Positions 27,688 through 35,938 of a stretch of DNA of 64,000 nt are shown here, piece by piece. The translations under genes were made by a program, and so were the position numbers. Each line of letters begins with the position of its first letter. Position 1 is the stretch's first letter. Where the stretch lies: NCBI RefSeq assembly GCF_001544615.1, contig NZ_FCNV02000001.1:248001-312000 (forward strand), read 5' to 3'. Source of the DNA: Caballeronia concitans (lineage in GTDB: Bacteria; Pseudomonadota; Gammaproteobacteria; Burkholderiales; Burkholderiaceae). The notes under the pieces were generated by a model that searched no databases, was not told the DNA's origin, and was given only the letters and a program-made list of their open reading frames with translations.

Positions 27688-28572
27688 CTACTCTTCTTCC
27701 TGCCGCTTGCCGAGCCGCAGCGCGCGCTCGTAAAGCGTATTGCGCGACGCGCCTGTCAACGTCGCAGCGATGCGCGCGGCGCTCTTCACCGACAACTCTT
27801 CCAGCAGCGTGGAAAGCAGCGCGTCGTGCGCGTCTTCCGCTTCCTCCGCCTCCGGCGCGCCTTGAACCACCAGCACGAATTCGCCGCGCTGACGGTTGGC
27901 ATCGCCTTCGAGCCACGTTGGCCCTTCGGCCAGGGTGCAGCGATGCAGGCTCTCGTGTAACTTCGTCAACTCGCGTGCAATGAGCAGTTGCCGGTCGCCG
28001 CCGAACGCATCGAGGAGCGCGCGCGTGGTCTCGACAATGCGATGCGGCGCTTCGTAGAACACGAGCGCCATCGGATGCTTGGCCAGCGTGCGAAGCTGCG
28101 ACGCGCGCTGCTTCGCTTTGGCCGGCAGAAAGCCGACGAACGTGAAGCCGTTCACCCACGCGCCCGCCGCGCTCAGCGCGGTGATGACGGCGCTCGCGCC
28201 CGGCAGCGGAACGACCGGCAGGCCGGCTTCGCGCACGGCATCGACGAGACGCGCGCCCGGGTCCGAAATGCCGGGCGTGCCGGCATCCGACACGCACGCG
28301 ATGCGCTCGCCATTGCGCAGATGCTCGATCACGCGTTCGGCGGCGCTGCGCTCGTTGTGTTCGTGAACGGGGATCGAGGGCTTCGAGATGCCGTAGCGCG
28401 CGAGCAGTTGCGCGGTGTTGCGCGTGTCTTCGGCGGCGATGCGATCCGCGAGCGCGAGCACATGCAGCGCGCGCACGGTGATGTCGGCGGCATTGCCGAT
28501 GGGCGTCGCGACCACATAGAGCGCGCCTGTCGGATAGTGCTGCCCGTCGGCCAATTCGGAGATTTGAAGCAT
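27688..28572 (-). CDS. rsmI: 16S rRNA (cytidine(1402)-2'-O)-methyltransferase
   Basis: A 294-residue SAM-dependent methyltransferase of the tetrapyrrole-methylase fold. Motifs: [18 protein letters not shown] (about 19-36), [36 protein letters not shown] and [12 protein letters not shown]. It adds the 2'-O-methyl to C1402 of 16S rRNA in the decoding centre. The frame is open for another 147 codons upstream, but the ATG at 28572 matches the family. Divergent from yraN with 69 bases between, the same grouping as in enteric bacteria (yraL-yraN-diaA-dolP) minus lpoA. Confidence 0.93.
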   Translation of the reverse strand: MLQISELADGQHYPTGALYVVATPIGNAADITVRALHVLALADRIAAEDTRNTAQLLARYGISKPSIPVHEHNERSAAERVIEHLRNGERIACVSDAGTPGISDPGARLVDAVREAGLPVVPLPGASAVITALSAAGAWVNGFTFVGFLPAKAKQRASQLRTLAKHPMALVFYEAPHRIVETTRALLDAFGGDRQLLIARELTKLHESLHRCTLAEGPTWLEGDANRQRGEFVLVVQGAPEAEEAEDAHDALLSTLLEELSVKSAARIAATLTGASRNTLYERALRLGKRQEEE

Positions 28573-28641
28573 GTGCGCGGGCGTGCAGGGAAAGGACGAT
28601 ATTTTGCCACGCGCACGGTCGACAACTTTAGCGAGACGCTC

Positions 28642-28995
28642 ATGTCCAAAACGCTCGGCGATGCCTTCGAAGCGCGCGCGCTCGATTATCTGCAGCGGCA
28701 GCGCATGCGCCTCGTCGCGCGCAACGTGCGGTGCCGGGGCGGCGAGATCGATCTCGTGATGACCGACGAACGCGGCGCGCTCGTGTTCGTCGAAGTACGT
28801 GCGCGCAGCAGCCGGCGTTTCGCGGATGCGGCGGCTAGCGTCGGCGCGGCGAAGCGCGGGCGGATCGTGCGCGCGGCGCAGCACTATCTGACGACGTGGC
28901 GCGGCGCGTTGCCGGCGTGCCGTTTCGATGTGATCGCTTTCGATGCGGGCCGCATCCGCTGGATTCCGGATGCGTTTCGCGCCGACGAGTCCTGA
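28642..28995 (+). CDS. yraN: YraN-family (UPF0102) endonuclease-like protein
   Basis: A 117-residue small protein with the UPF0102 nuclease-fold signature [23 protein letters not shown] (about 34-56), whose E, D and E residues resemble a PD-(D/E)xK active site. [18 protein letters not shown] closes the domain. Function is unknown; it may act on Holliday-junction-like DNA. ATG 28642 is chosen as the residue preceding [13 protein letters not shown], the usual N-terminus. It is followed by diaA and dolP, as in E. coli. Confidence 0.9.
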   Translation: MSKTLGDAFEARALDYLQRQRMRLVARNVRCRGGEIDLVMTDERGALVFVEVRARSSRRFADAAASVGAAKRGRIVRAAQHYLTTWRGALPACRFDVIAFDAGRIRWIPDAFRADES

Positions 28996-29115
28996 GCGCA
29001 CGGTTAAGCGCATGACGCATGCGGTAAACTGCGCAGACTCAACACGGGACGCGCGCCTCGCGCTGCCATCACATGCAACGAACGCCGCATCGTCGCGGCC
29101 GATAACCGAGAGTCG

Positions 29116-29703
29116 ATGTCAGTCGAACGCATTCAACAGCAATTCCGCGACAGCGCCGCGCTCCAACTCGAAGCACTCGATTCGCTCGCGGTCCCGATCG
29201 CGGCCGCCGTCGACACGCTCTTCAGCGCGCTCGCCAACGGCTCGAAGATTCTCGTATGCGGCAACGGTGGATCGGCCGCTGAAGCGCAACGCTTCGCCGC
29301 GCTCTTGATCGGCCGCTTCGAGCGCGAGCGTCCGGGCTTGCCGGCCGTGGCGCTGACCACGGATTCATCGATACTGACCGCCATCGGCAACGACTATGCG
29401 TTCGAGCAGATCTTCTCGAACCAGGTGCGCGCGCTCGGCCAGGCGGGCGACGTGTTGCTCGCCATCAGCACATCGGGCAATTCGGTCAACGTGCTCGCGG
29501 CGGTTCAGGAGGCGCACGAGCGCGAGATGATCGTGATTGCGCTGACCGGCAACGGCGGCGGCGTGATGTCCGAAGTGCTCGTCGATACCGACATCCATAT
29601 CTGCGTGCCGTCCGAGCGGACCGCGCGCATCCAGGAAATCCATCTGCTGACCATCCATTGCCTGTGCGACGGCATCGACGCGATGCTGCTGGGCGAAGAC
29701 TGA
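29116..29703 (+). CDS. diaA: DiaA-type SIS-domain protein (DnaA-binding initiator factor)
   Basis: A 195-residue SIS-domain protein. ILVCGNGGSAAEAQRFAALL is the sugar-phosphate loop, and STSGNSVNVLAAV a second one. The C-terminus ARIQEIHLLTIHCLCDGID is nearly identical to E. coli DiaA rather than GmhA. Its neighbours yraN and dolP also match the E. coli diaA locus. DiaA binds DnaA and keeps initiation synchronous; many annotations call this protein phosphoheptose isomerase. The DiaA assignment rests on the C-terminal motif and synteny. Confidence 0.85.
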   Translation: MSVERIQQQFRDSAALQLEALDSLAVPIAAAVDTLFSALANGSKILVCGNGGSAAEAQRFAALLIGRFERERPGLPAVALTTDSSILTAIGNDYAFEQIFSNQVRALGQAGDVLLAISTSGNSVNVLAAVQEAHEREMIVIALTGNGGGVMSEVLVDTDIHICVPSERTARIQEIHLLTIHCLCDGIDAMLLGED

Positions 29704-29727
29704 ACTTCAATAAGGGGAACGGATTTG

Positions 29728-30519
29728 ATGAAGAAGACACGCGTCAAGGCGGCGCTGGCGAACGCCACGCTGATGGTGAGCCTGTTGTCCGGCGTCGCGC
29801 TGACATTGCAGGGATGCGCGCTCGCCGTGGTCGGCGCGGCTGCGGGCGGCACGCTGATCGCCACGGATCGCCGCACGCTCGGCGCGCAGACCGAAGACCG
29901 CGAGATTCAGGTGAAGGCGCTCTCGCGCATCAAGGACAACGTGTCCGATCAGGCGCATGTCAACGTGACCGTGTTCAACCGGCGCGTGCTGCTGACGGGC
30001 GAAGTGCCCGACGATGCGTCGAAGCAGCGCGCCGAAGCCGTCGTCCGCGAGATCAACAACGTGGGGAGCATCGTCAACGAACTGGCGGTGCAGCCGGCGA
30101 GCTCGTATTCGTCGCGCGCCAACGATTCGTATCTCGAAGGCCGCGTGAAGACCGCGATGGTCGGCGAGAAGGATCTGTCCGCGAATTACTACAAGGTGGT
30201 TTGCGAGCGGAGCATCGTTTATTTGATGGGCCTCGTCACGCAGGATGAGGGCGCGCATGGCGCGGACGTCACGGCGCGCGTGCCGGGCGTGGAGCAGGTC
30301 GTGAAGGTCTTCCAGTACATCAAGCCGGACGAGGCGAAGGCGCTGGAAGCGGCGGCGGCATCGGGCGCGAGCGCGCCGGCAGCGAGTGCGCCCGCAACGG
30401 ATGCGACGGTCGGCGCGGTGCCGGATTCATCGGTGACGTCGCGGCCGCTGGATCAGCAGTCGCCCGCGCCGGTCAAGAACTCGGACGTGCATCCGGGCGG
30501 TTCCACTTCGGGTAAGTGA
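29728..30519 (+). CDS. dolP: BON-domain outer-membrane lipoprotein, DolP-like
   Basis: A 263-residue lipoprotein with signal and lipobox LTLQGC (C30). Two BON domains follow (about 57-125 and 130-200): EIQVKALSRIKDNVSDQAHVNVTVFNRRVLLTGEV... and VKTAMVGEKDLSANYYKVVCERSIVYLMGLV. The Ala/Ser-rich tail (about 205-263) is an extension not found in E. coli DolP (191 residues). DolP supports outer-membrane integrity. AAGGGGAA precedes the ATG at 29728; a TTG one codon earlier is not needed. Directly downstream of diaA. Confidence 0.9.
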   Translation: MKKTRVKAALANATLMVSLLSGVALTLQGCALAVVGAAAGGTLIATDRRTLGAQTEDREIQVKALSRIKDNVSDQAHVNVTVFNRRVLLTGEVPDDASKQRAEAVVREINNVGSIVNELAVQPASSYSSRANDSYLEGRVKTAMVGEKDLSANYYKVVCERSIVYLMGLVTQDEGAHGADVTARVPGVEQVVKVFQYIKPDEAKALEAAAASGASAPAASAPATDATVGAVPDSSVTSRPLDQQSPAPVKNSDVHPGGSTSGK

Positions 30520-30528
30520 CAGGTGTCG

Positions 30529-30888
30529 ATGATGTTCGAAGCAAGGGTGGTTGCCGCGTTGGTTGCGGTGGTGTCGTGCGCGTTCGTGTCGATGTCGGCG
30601 GTCGCGGCGGATCAGCCGGTATCGACGGCAAATGCAATCGCCATCGCGCGCAGCAATGCGTGCATGGGCTGTCATGCGGTGGATCGCAAGCTGGTCGGGC
30701 CTTCTTTCCAGCAGGTCGCCGCGAAGTACAAGGGCGATGCGCAGGCGCCCGCGAAGCTCGCGAAGAAGGTGAAGGATGGCGGCGCGGGCGTGTGGGGATC
30801 GATCCCGATGCCCTCGCACCCGGCGATGAACGATGGCGATATCAAGACCGTCGTCGCATGGGTGCTGGCCGGCGCGCCGCAGAAATAG
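30529..30888 (+). CDS. Periplasmic class I cytochrome c (c551/c552-like)
   Basis: A 119-residue protein with signal peptide (1-27, ending SAVAA) and a single haem-c site CMGCH. The sixth ligand is probably the Met of GSIPMPSHP. The mature part is about 90 residues, the size of small c551-type electron carriers. The start is uncertain: GTG at 30523, ATG at 30529 or ATG at 30532 all give the same signal peptide. It begins within 10 bases of dolP, so it may be co-transcribed. Confidence 0.88.
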   Translation: MMFEARVVAALVAVVSCAFVSMSAVAADQPVSTANAIAIARSNACMGCHAVDRKLVGPSFQQVAAKYKGDAQAPAKLAKKVKDGGAGVWGSIPMPSHPAMNDGDIKTVVAWVLAGAPQK

Positions 30889-30955
30889 CGCGACGGTTCG
30901 ACGATCCTTCGGCTTGCTTTTCGCCTTAGGTGCTGTGGTAGAATCTTCATTCGTT

Positions 30956-31031
<76 letters not shown>

Positions 31032-31038
31032 CGATTTC

Positions 31039-31073
31039 AAAAGGGCTTGGCATTACGCCAAGCCCTTTTCCTT
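31039..31073. terminator. Terminator after tRNA-Ala
   Basis: Perfect 13-base stem AAAAGGGCTTGGC / GCCAAGCCCTTTT (31039-31051 / 31057-31069) with loop ATTAC, followed by C and TTTT. It lies between tRNA-Ala and the convergent yaeQ gene. Confidence 0.92.
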
Positions 31074-31123
31074 TTCTGCGCTTCAAATCGCCGATCGCAA
31101 CGAGGCGGGACGCAAATGCAAAC

Positions 31124-31675
31124 TCACTCCACCGCCCCCTTCAGCACATTCCACCGAATGGCAACCGGATCGACCGTCGCGCTCCCCAGCGATGCCTCGC
31201 CGTCCTGCACCATCAATTGAAGCCGCATGGTCCGTTCGGCCAGCTTGCCGAGCGCCTCCGCGACGCCATCCGCGAGCGACCACACCGTCACGTTACGCAG
31301 GCGTTCGACCTTGCCCTTCACGCCATGCCACCAGATATCCGCCGTCTTGCCCGCATACGCGATGATCACCACGCGATCCGAGCGCCCGCTCGCCTTCGCG
31401 ATGCGTCGTTCATCCGGCTGACCCGCTTCGATCCACAGTTCGATCTGACCAGTGAGATCCTTCTGCCAAAGGTCGGGCTCGTCCGTATCGGATAGTCCTT
31501 TGCAGAACTCGAGCCGCTCGCTCGCGAACAGGCCGAACGCCGCAACGCGCACCATCATGCGTTCATCAGTCTCGGACGGATGCCGCGCGATGGTCAGGGA
31601 ATGATCGCCGTAGTAGTGGCGATCCATGTCGGCGATCTGGAGATCGGCCTTGTAGATGGTGGATTTGAGAGCCAT
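31124..31675 (-). CDS. yaeQ: YaeQ family protein
   Basis: A 183-residue protein, the length of E. coli YaeQ (181). Family landmarks: MALKSTIYKADLQIADMDRHYYGDHSLTIARHPSETDERMM (start region), LWQKDLTGQIELWIEAGQPDERRIAKASGRS and KTADIWWHGVKGK. The fold is a PD-(D/E)xK nuclease-like one; the acidic residues of IELWIEAGQPDE are consistent with it. Function is unsettled (early reports of haemolysin suppression). The frame is open upstream, but the ATG at 31675 gives the conserved N-terminus. Monocistronic. Confidence 0.92.
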   Translation of the reverse strand: MALKSTIYKADLQIADMDRHYYGDHSLTIARHPSETDERMMVRVAAFGLFASERLEFCKGLSDTDEPDLWQKDLTGQIELWIEAGQPDERRIAKASGRSDRVVIIAYAGKTADIWWHGVKGKVERLRNVTVWSLADGVAEALGKLAERTMRLQLMVQDGEASLGSATVDPVAIRWNVLKGAVE

Positions 31676-31892
31676 GCAGCAATGAGCGCCGGCGCGGTCG
31701 CCTGGCGAATGAGTTGGAGGGGAGCGGCATGGCGGGACTGAGCACCGCACATCGGACGCAAACGAGTCCGATATTGTGCGGCGAATTGATGCAGAAATGG
31801 AAGCCCGGATGCGCGCGCATCGGGCGCGGTGAAACTCGGCGGCGAAGTCTCAAACCGCGCCGGCAAGCCGGAGTTTCGAATAATCGGAGCGC

Positions 31893-32237
31893 TTATTGAT
31901 CGATGAATCGATCCGCGGTCCACATGCCTTGCGTGTCGTTATTCGCGGCGTTCACGAATTCGACGTCATGACCGACGACGCGCAATACCCGAAAATGCGA
32001 TTCGACCGGTGTCGATATGCATTCGTAGCCTTCGAAAAACTGCTGCATTTGCTGCTGCTCGCCGGCTTTCGCGTGTTTATCGGCGGAATCGAATTTATCT
32101 TTCGACAAACAGCCGTATGAATTGGGCCGGAATTTGAATGTCTGCTGAGGCTGGACGGCGTTGTCCTGGGCCTGCGCGGCCGATACGACGGCAAACAAAC
32201 CCATCGCGACGAAGAGAGCACTGGCGCGTTTCTTCAT
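31893..32237 (-). CDS. Secreted small protein of unknown function, 114 residues
   Basis: A signal peptide (1-23, ending SAAQA) is followed by a 90-residue polar domain with two cysteines, in SYGCLSKDKFD and GYECISTPVE, which could form a disulfide in the periplasm. A strong SD (GGAGG) precedes the ATG. No family is recognised. The sequence has a lower GC content than its neighbours and the flanking 420-base gap is also AT-richer, which may indicate acquired DNA. Confidence 0.65.
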   Translation of the reverse strand: MKKRASALFVAMGLFAVVSAAQAQDNAVQPQQTFKFRPNSYGCLSKDKFDSADKHAKAGEQQQMQQFFEGYECISTPVESHFRVLRVVGHDVEFVNAANNDTQGMWTADRFIDQ

Positions 32238-32657
32238 GTACTAGGCCTCCAAACGATACGTTTCGGCATTAGCTACATATTTAAAAACTAGGCACTGCAA
32301 GACTGATGCTAGATGAGTGCCCGAAAGTTGCAAGCATATGTTGTGTGCGATCGCAACAAGACAGAATGTCGCAGGTCTGCATCGACTATTAACGTCTGTG
32401 CTATTTCATCTTGCAAGGCCGAAAACTGGTCGAAAGGCGAAAAATAATCGGCGCGCAATGTCGTTTCTCGCGACGATTTATCTCGGATGCCGATTTGTGC
32501 GGCGCATGAACGCCCGGTGAGCGGCATCCGACGATGCGGCCGGTGCGGCCAGCACAAGCGGTACAGCACAAAAAGCTGGCCGCACGGACTATTGCCATGC
32601 GCCGCCGTTCGTGGATTAATCGACTCTTCCCACAGGAGACCTTCAGGAGAAAGAAGA
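32238..32657. other. 420-base intergenic region, no gene seen
   Basis: The part next to the secreted-protein gene (32240-32470) is AT-richer than its surroundings. It contains the divergent promoters of that gene and of the LysE exporter, but no consensus pair, palindrome or terminator stands out. CAGGAGAAAG lies just before the LysE start. Confidence 0.4.
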
Positions 32658-33284
32658 ATGACTCTCGCACAATGGCTGCCGTTCGCCATCGCATCGGCAA
32701 TTCTGGTCGCGATTCCCGGGCCGACCGTGCTGCTCGTGGTGTCGTACGCGCTCGGCCACGGTCGCAAGTACGCGCTCGCGACCACACTTGGCGTCGCGCT
32801 CGGCGATTTCACCGCGATGACCGCTTCGATGCTCGGCCTCGGCGTGCTGCTCGCGGCATCGGCCGAGCTGTTCATGGTGGTGAAATGGATCGGCGCGGCG
32901 TACTTGTTCTATCTGGGCGTGAAGCTGTGGCGCGCGCCCGTCGTCGATACGGATGCCGTCGTGCCCAGCAACGACTTGCGCACGGGTCGCATCATGGCGC
33001 ATGCGTACGCCGTCACCACGCTCAATCCGAAGAGCATCATTTTCTTCGTCGCGTTCGTGCCGCAATTCGTCGATCCGCACGCGGCCAGCGTCTCCCAGAT
33101 CGCCATTCTCGAAGCGACGTTCATCGGTCTCGCGGCCGCCAACGCGTTCGCTTACGCGCTGCTCGCATCGGGCGCGCGGCGGGCCATCCGCAAGCCAAGC
33201 GTCCAGCGCGCGGTGAACCGCACCGGCGGCGCGCTGCTAATGGGCGCGGGCGTGTTCGCGGCGGCGTGGAAGAAGGCAGCATGA
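32658..33284 (+). CDS. LysE/RhtB-family amino-acid exporter
   Basis: A 208-residue inner-membrane protein with about six helices. The LysE-family motif IPGPTVLLVVSYALGHGRKYALATTLGVALGD (about 19-50) and TTLNPKSIIFFVAFVPQF (about 120-137) are present. Members export amino acids or homoserine lactone-like metabolites. The open frame extends upstream to 32487, but the ATG at 32658 follows CAGGAGAAAG. The stop overlaps the next gene by four bases (ATGA), indicating coupled translation. Confidence 0.9.
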   Translation: MTLAQWLPFAIASAILVAIPGPTVLLVVSYALGHGRKYALATTLGVALGDFTAMTASMLGLGVLLAASAELFMVVKWIGAAYLFYLGVKLWRAPVVDTDAVVPSNDLRTGRIMAHAYAVTTLNPKSIIFFVAFVPQFVDPHAASVSQIAILEATFIGLAAANAFAYALLASGARRAIRKPSVQRAVNRTGGALLMGAGVFAAAWKKAA

Positions 33285-33751
33285 GCCAGCCCGACGATTG
33301 GGCCTCGAGCGCGCGGCACGTCTATGACGCGTTGCTCGGCGACTGGAACCGCCAGGACGCCGCCGCCATGGCCGCGCGCTTCACCGAGCGCGGCAGCCTC
33401 GTCGGCTTCGACGGCAGCACAATCGATGGGCGCGCCCGCATAGAGGCGCATCTGGAGCCGATCTTCGCGCATCATCCGACGCCGCTCTTCGTCGCGAAGG
33501 TGCGCGAGGTAAGGCGTCTTGCTGGTGAGCAGACGCTGTTGCTGCGCGCCGTCGCGGGAATGTGGCCGCGTGGGGCTACCGCGCTCGACGAGCGGCTCAA
33601 CGCCATTCAGACGCTCGTGCTGTCGCTGTGCGATGGCGTGTATCGAATCGAGATGTTCCAGAACACGCCGGCCGCATTTCATGGGCGGCCCGACGAGGTC
33701 GAGCGGCTTAGCGCGGAATTGCGCGAGCTCGGGCGGCCGGAAGGCGCGTAA
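33281..33751 (+). CDS. SnoaL/NTF2-like protein (DUF4440 type)
   Basis: A 156-residue protein of the cystatin-like NTF2 fold: YDALLGDWNRQDAAAMAARFTERGSLVGFDGSTIDGRARIEAHLEPIF is the first half typical of SgcJ/SnoaL-like proteins, with HHPTPLFVAKVREVR next. No catalytic residues can be assigned; the family includes isomerases and ligand-binding proteins. Its start overlaps the stop of the LysE exporter. It ends exactly against the stop codon of the convergent mnmE, with no terminator between. Confidence 0.75.
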   Translation: MSQPDDWASSARHVYDALLGDWNRQDAAAMAARFTERGSLVGFDGSTIDGRARIEAHLEPIFAHHPTPLFVAKVREVRRLAGEQTLLLRAVAGMWPRGATALDERLNAIQTLVLSLCDGVYRIEMFQNTPAAFHGRPDEVERLSAELRELGRPEGA

Positions 33752-35140
33752 TCACTTCCCGATGCAGAACCGGCTGAAAATCACGCCCAGCAGATCATCC
33801 GACGTGAATTCGCCGGTAATCGCGTTGAGGCTGTCCTGCGCGAGCCGCAGTTCTTCGGCGAACAAATCCAATACCTGCGACTGCTGATTCGCGTGATCGG
33901 CGGCGAACGCGAGATGATCGCGCGCCTCGCGCAGCGCGATCAAATGCCGCTCGCGCGCGAGATACACGCTTTCTGCGCCCGCCTGCCATCCGGCGATTTT
34001 GAGCAGTTCGCCGCGTAGTAACTCGATGCCATCGCCCGTTTTCGCGGAAAGATTCACTTCGCGCGCATGGTCGTCGCCCTCGTGCACGGCCGCGGGCGTC
34101 CCTGCGAGGTCCGTTTTGTTCAACACCCGCACGACCGGCACGCCCTGTGGAAACCGCGCGGCGATCGCTGCGTCTTCGGACGTCGTCGCGGCGCGCGCAT
34201 CGAGCAGATGGAGCACGACGTCGGCGCGTTCGATTTCGCCCCACGTCCGCTCGATGCCGATGCGCTCCACTTCATCCTCGGTCTCGCGCAAGCCTGCGGT
34301 ATCGATGATATGCAGCGGAATGCCTTCCACCTGAATCGTCTGCGCGACCTTGTCGCGCGTGGTGCCGGCAATCGGCGTGACGATCGCCAGTTCGGCGCCC
34401 GCGAGCGCGTTCAACAGCGACGACTTGCCGACATTCGGCTGCCCCGCCAGCACCACCGACATCCCTTCGCGCAGCAACGCGCCCTGACGCGCGTCGGCGA
34501 GCACCGTGTCCAGGCGCTGGCGAATGCGCGCGAGCTTGCCGCGTGCGTCGGCGGCTTCGAGGAAGTCGACTTCTTCCTCGGGGAAATCGAGCGTCGCCTC
34601 GACCAGCATCCGCAGCGTGATGACGTCTTCCACGAGCGCGTGAATTTCGCGCGAGAACGCGCCTTCGAGCGAACGGCCGGCCGATCGCGCGGCGGCTTCC
34701 GTGCTCGCTTCGATCAAATCGGCGACGGCTTCGGCTTGTGCGAGATCCAGCTTGTCGTTGAGAAAGGCGCGGCGCGTGAACTCGCCAGGTTCCGCGAGGC
34801 GAATCCCGAAGCCTCGGCCCGCTTCGATCGCCCGTTGCAGTACGAGCTGCAGCACGATCGGGCCTCCGTGGCCCTGCAATTCCAGCACGTGTTCGCCGGT
34901 GTACGAATGCGGCGCGGGAAAGTACAGCGCGATGCCGCGGTCGAGCGCTTCCCCGTTACCGTCGATGAACGGCACGTAGCTCGCGTGGCGCGGCGCGAGC
35001 GGCTGGCCGCATAGCGCGCGCATCGCTTCTAGGGCAGCAGCTTCGCCCGCGCGCCCGAACGACAGCCGCACGACGCCGATCCCGCCACGCCCAGGCGCGG
35101 TGGCAATGGCGACGATCGGATCGGTGTCGTTAGTCAACAT
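33752..35140 (-). CDS. mnmE: tRNA-modifying GTPase MnmE
   Basis: A 462-residue GTPase. N-terminal tetrahydrofolate domain (about 1-120, [20 protein letters not shown]-like start), a helical middle domain, an inserted G domain with [20 protein letters not shown] and LNKTDLAG, and the C-terminal motif FCIGK with the catalytic Cys. With MnmG it installs 5-carboxymethylaminomethyl on wobble U34 of tRNAs. It belongs to the leftward origin operon, but a divergent HTH gene separates it from yidC here. Confidence 0.96.
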   Translation of the reverse strand: MLTNDTDPIVAIATAPGRGGIGVVRLSFGRAGEAAALEAMRALCGQPLAPRHASYVPFIDGNGEALDRGIALYFPAPHSYTGEHVLELQGHGGPIVLQLVLQRAIEAGRGFGIRLAEPGEFTRRAFLNDKLDLAQAEAVADLIEASTEAAARSAGRSLEGAFSREIHALVEDVITLRMLVEATLDFPEEEVDFLEAADARGKLARIRQRLDTVLADARQGALLREGMSVVLAGQPNVGKSSLLNALAGAELAIVTPIAGTTRDKVAQTIQVEGIPLHIIDTAGLRETEDEVERIGIERTWGEIERADVVLHLLDARAATTSEDAAIAARFPQGVPVVRVLNKTDLAGTPAAVHEGDDHAREVNLSAKTGDGIELLRGELLKIAGWQAGAESVYLARERHLIALREARDHLAFAADHANQQSQVLDLFAEELRLAQDSLNAITGEFTSDDLLGVIFSRFCIGK

Positions 35141-35225
35141 GATGATGGCGTGTCAGTGTGAAAGCAGATGTGCCGGCATTGTATCGCGCGGGTCCTACCG
35201 CCCAGCGTTAGGATGATTCTTGCAT

Positions 35226-35241
35226 TATCTTAAATAAGATA
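35226..35241. promoter_or_regulatory. Perfect AT-rich palindrome upstream of mnmE
   Basis: TATCTTA-AA-TAAGATA, a 16-base 7-2-7 perfect palindrome, 86 bases upstream of the mnmE start and about 200 bases from the divergent HTH gene. No T-tract follows, so an operator is more likely than a terminator. Confidence 0.45.
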
Positions 35242-35401
35242 GGGCTTTGATTCGAAGGGTCGCGGCTTTCGTACCGAAAAACCGCGCTAAGTGCCCGTCA
35301 GAGCTGGATCAGCGCGGCCGATTGGTTGCCTCAAAGCAGCAATAGATTAAGCCTGGGAAAGATAAAAGCGCTCCGAATTCAGTCAGATATCGCCCGGCTG
35401 G

Positions 35402-35433
35402 TTGACTACTAGGCAATGATTGCCTTGCACAAT
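35402..35433 (+). promoter_or_regulatory. Candidate promoter and operator of the orphan HTH gene
   Basis: A -35-like TTGACT (35402-35407) precedes a perfect 15-base palindrome AGGCAAT-G-ATTGCCT (35411-35425), then CACAAT (35428-35433) as a possible -10 at a long spacing of 20. The palindrome would occupy the spacer and block RNA polymerase. The start codon is only 7 bases after the -10, so an alternative upstream start of transcription is possible. Confidence 0.5.
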
Positions 35434-35440
35434 CGAAAGC

Positions 35441-35857
35441 ATGCCGACACCCCAAGAAAAAGCCGATTTCTCGGAACGCCTCAAATTTTCGATGACCCGC
35501 TCGCCCGAGAGGATGCGCGGCGCCACCGACCTCGCGAATAAATTCAACCTGCGCTTTCAGGGCGAACCGGTGTCCGCTCAAACGGCGCACAAATGGCTCA
35601 CGGGACGCTCGATTCCAACCGTCGATAAACTGGAATTGCTCGCCGAGTGGCTGAAGGTGGATTTGCACTGGCTGCACTACGGTCCGCCGCCGAGCGGCAG
35701 TTCGCAGACCACGCCGAAGCCGCTCGCGCGCGACGAAAAGTACCCGGCATCGGAGGAGACGCTGGAACTGGCGTCGAAGATCGAGGCGTTGTCGCCGCAT
35801 CATCGCTATCTGCTCGAAGAACTCATCGATCAGTTTTATGGGGCGATGAAGCGCTGA
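35441..35857 (+). CDS. Helix-turn-helix transcriptional regulator, orphan
   Basis: A 138-residue regulator. The N-terminal lambda-repressor-like domain (about 10-65) has RMRGATDLANKFNLRF...QTAHKWLTGRSIPTVDKLELLAEWLKV; DLHWLHYGPPP closes it. The C-terminal part has a helix LASKIEALSPHHRYLLEELIDQFY, probably for dimerisation. It has no ligand domain. It sits on the plus strand between mnmE and yidC, which normally form one leftward operon, and has a perfect palindrome in its own promoter, suggesting autorepression. A phage-type origin is possible, but codon use is like that of the neighbours. Confidence 0.72.
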   Translation: MPTPQEKADFSERLKFSMTRSPERMRGATDLANKFNLRFQGEPVSAQTAHKWLTGRSIPTVDKLELLAEWLKVDLHWLHYGPPPSGSSQTTPKPLARDEKYPASEETLELASKIEALSPHHRYLLEELIDQFYGAMKR

Positions 35858-35884
35858 TTCCCAAAATCCGCAGGCACCAATAAA

Positions 35885-35910
35885 AAACGCCCGGCCAAAG
35901 CCGGGCGTTT
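35885..35910. terminator. Bidirectional terminator between the HTH gene and yidC
   Basis: Stem AAACGCCCGGC (35885-35895) / GCCGGGCGTTT (35900-35910) with loop CAAA. Six A residues at 35882-35887 make a good T-tract on the minus strand, so it primarily ends the rpmH-rnpA-yidD-yidC transcript. Confidence 0.88.
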
Positions 35911-35938
35911 CCACTTCAAACCAACCTAGAAGCGAGCC

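Noticed and set aside
29116-29703. GmhA phosphoheptose isomerase as the primary call
   Set aside because: The C-terminal IQEIHLLTIHCLCD motif and the yraN/dolP neighbours fit DiaA better, though the fold is shared.
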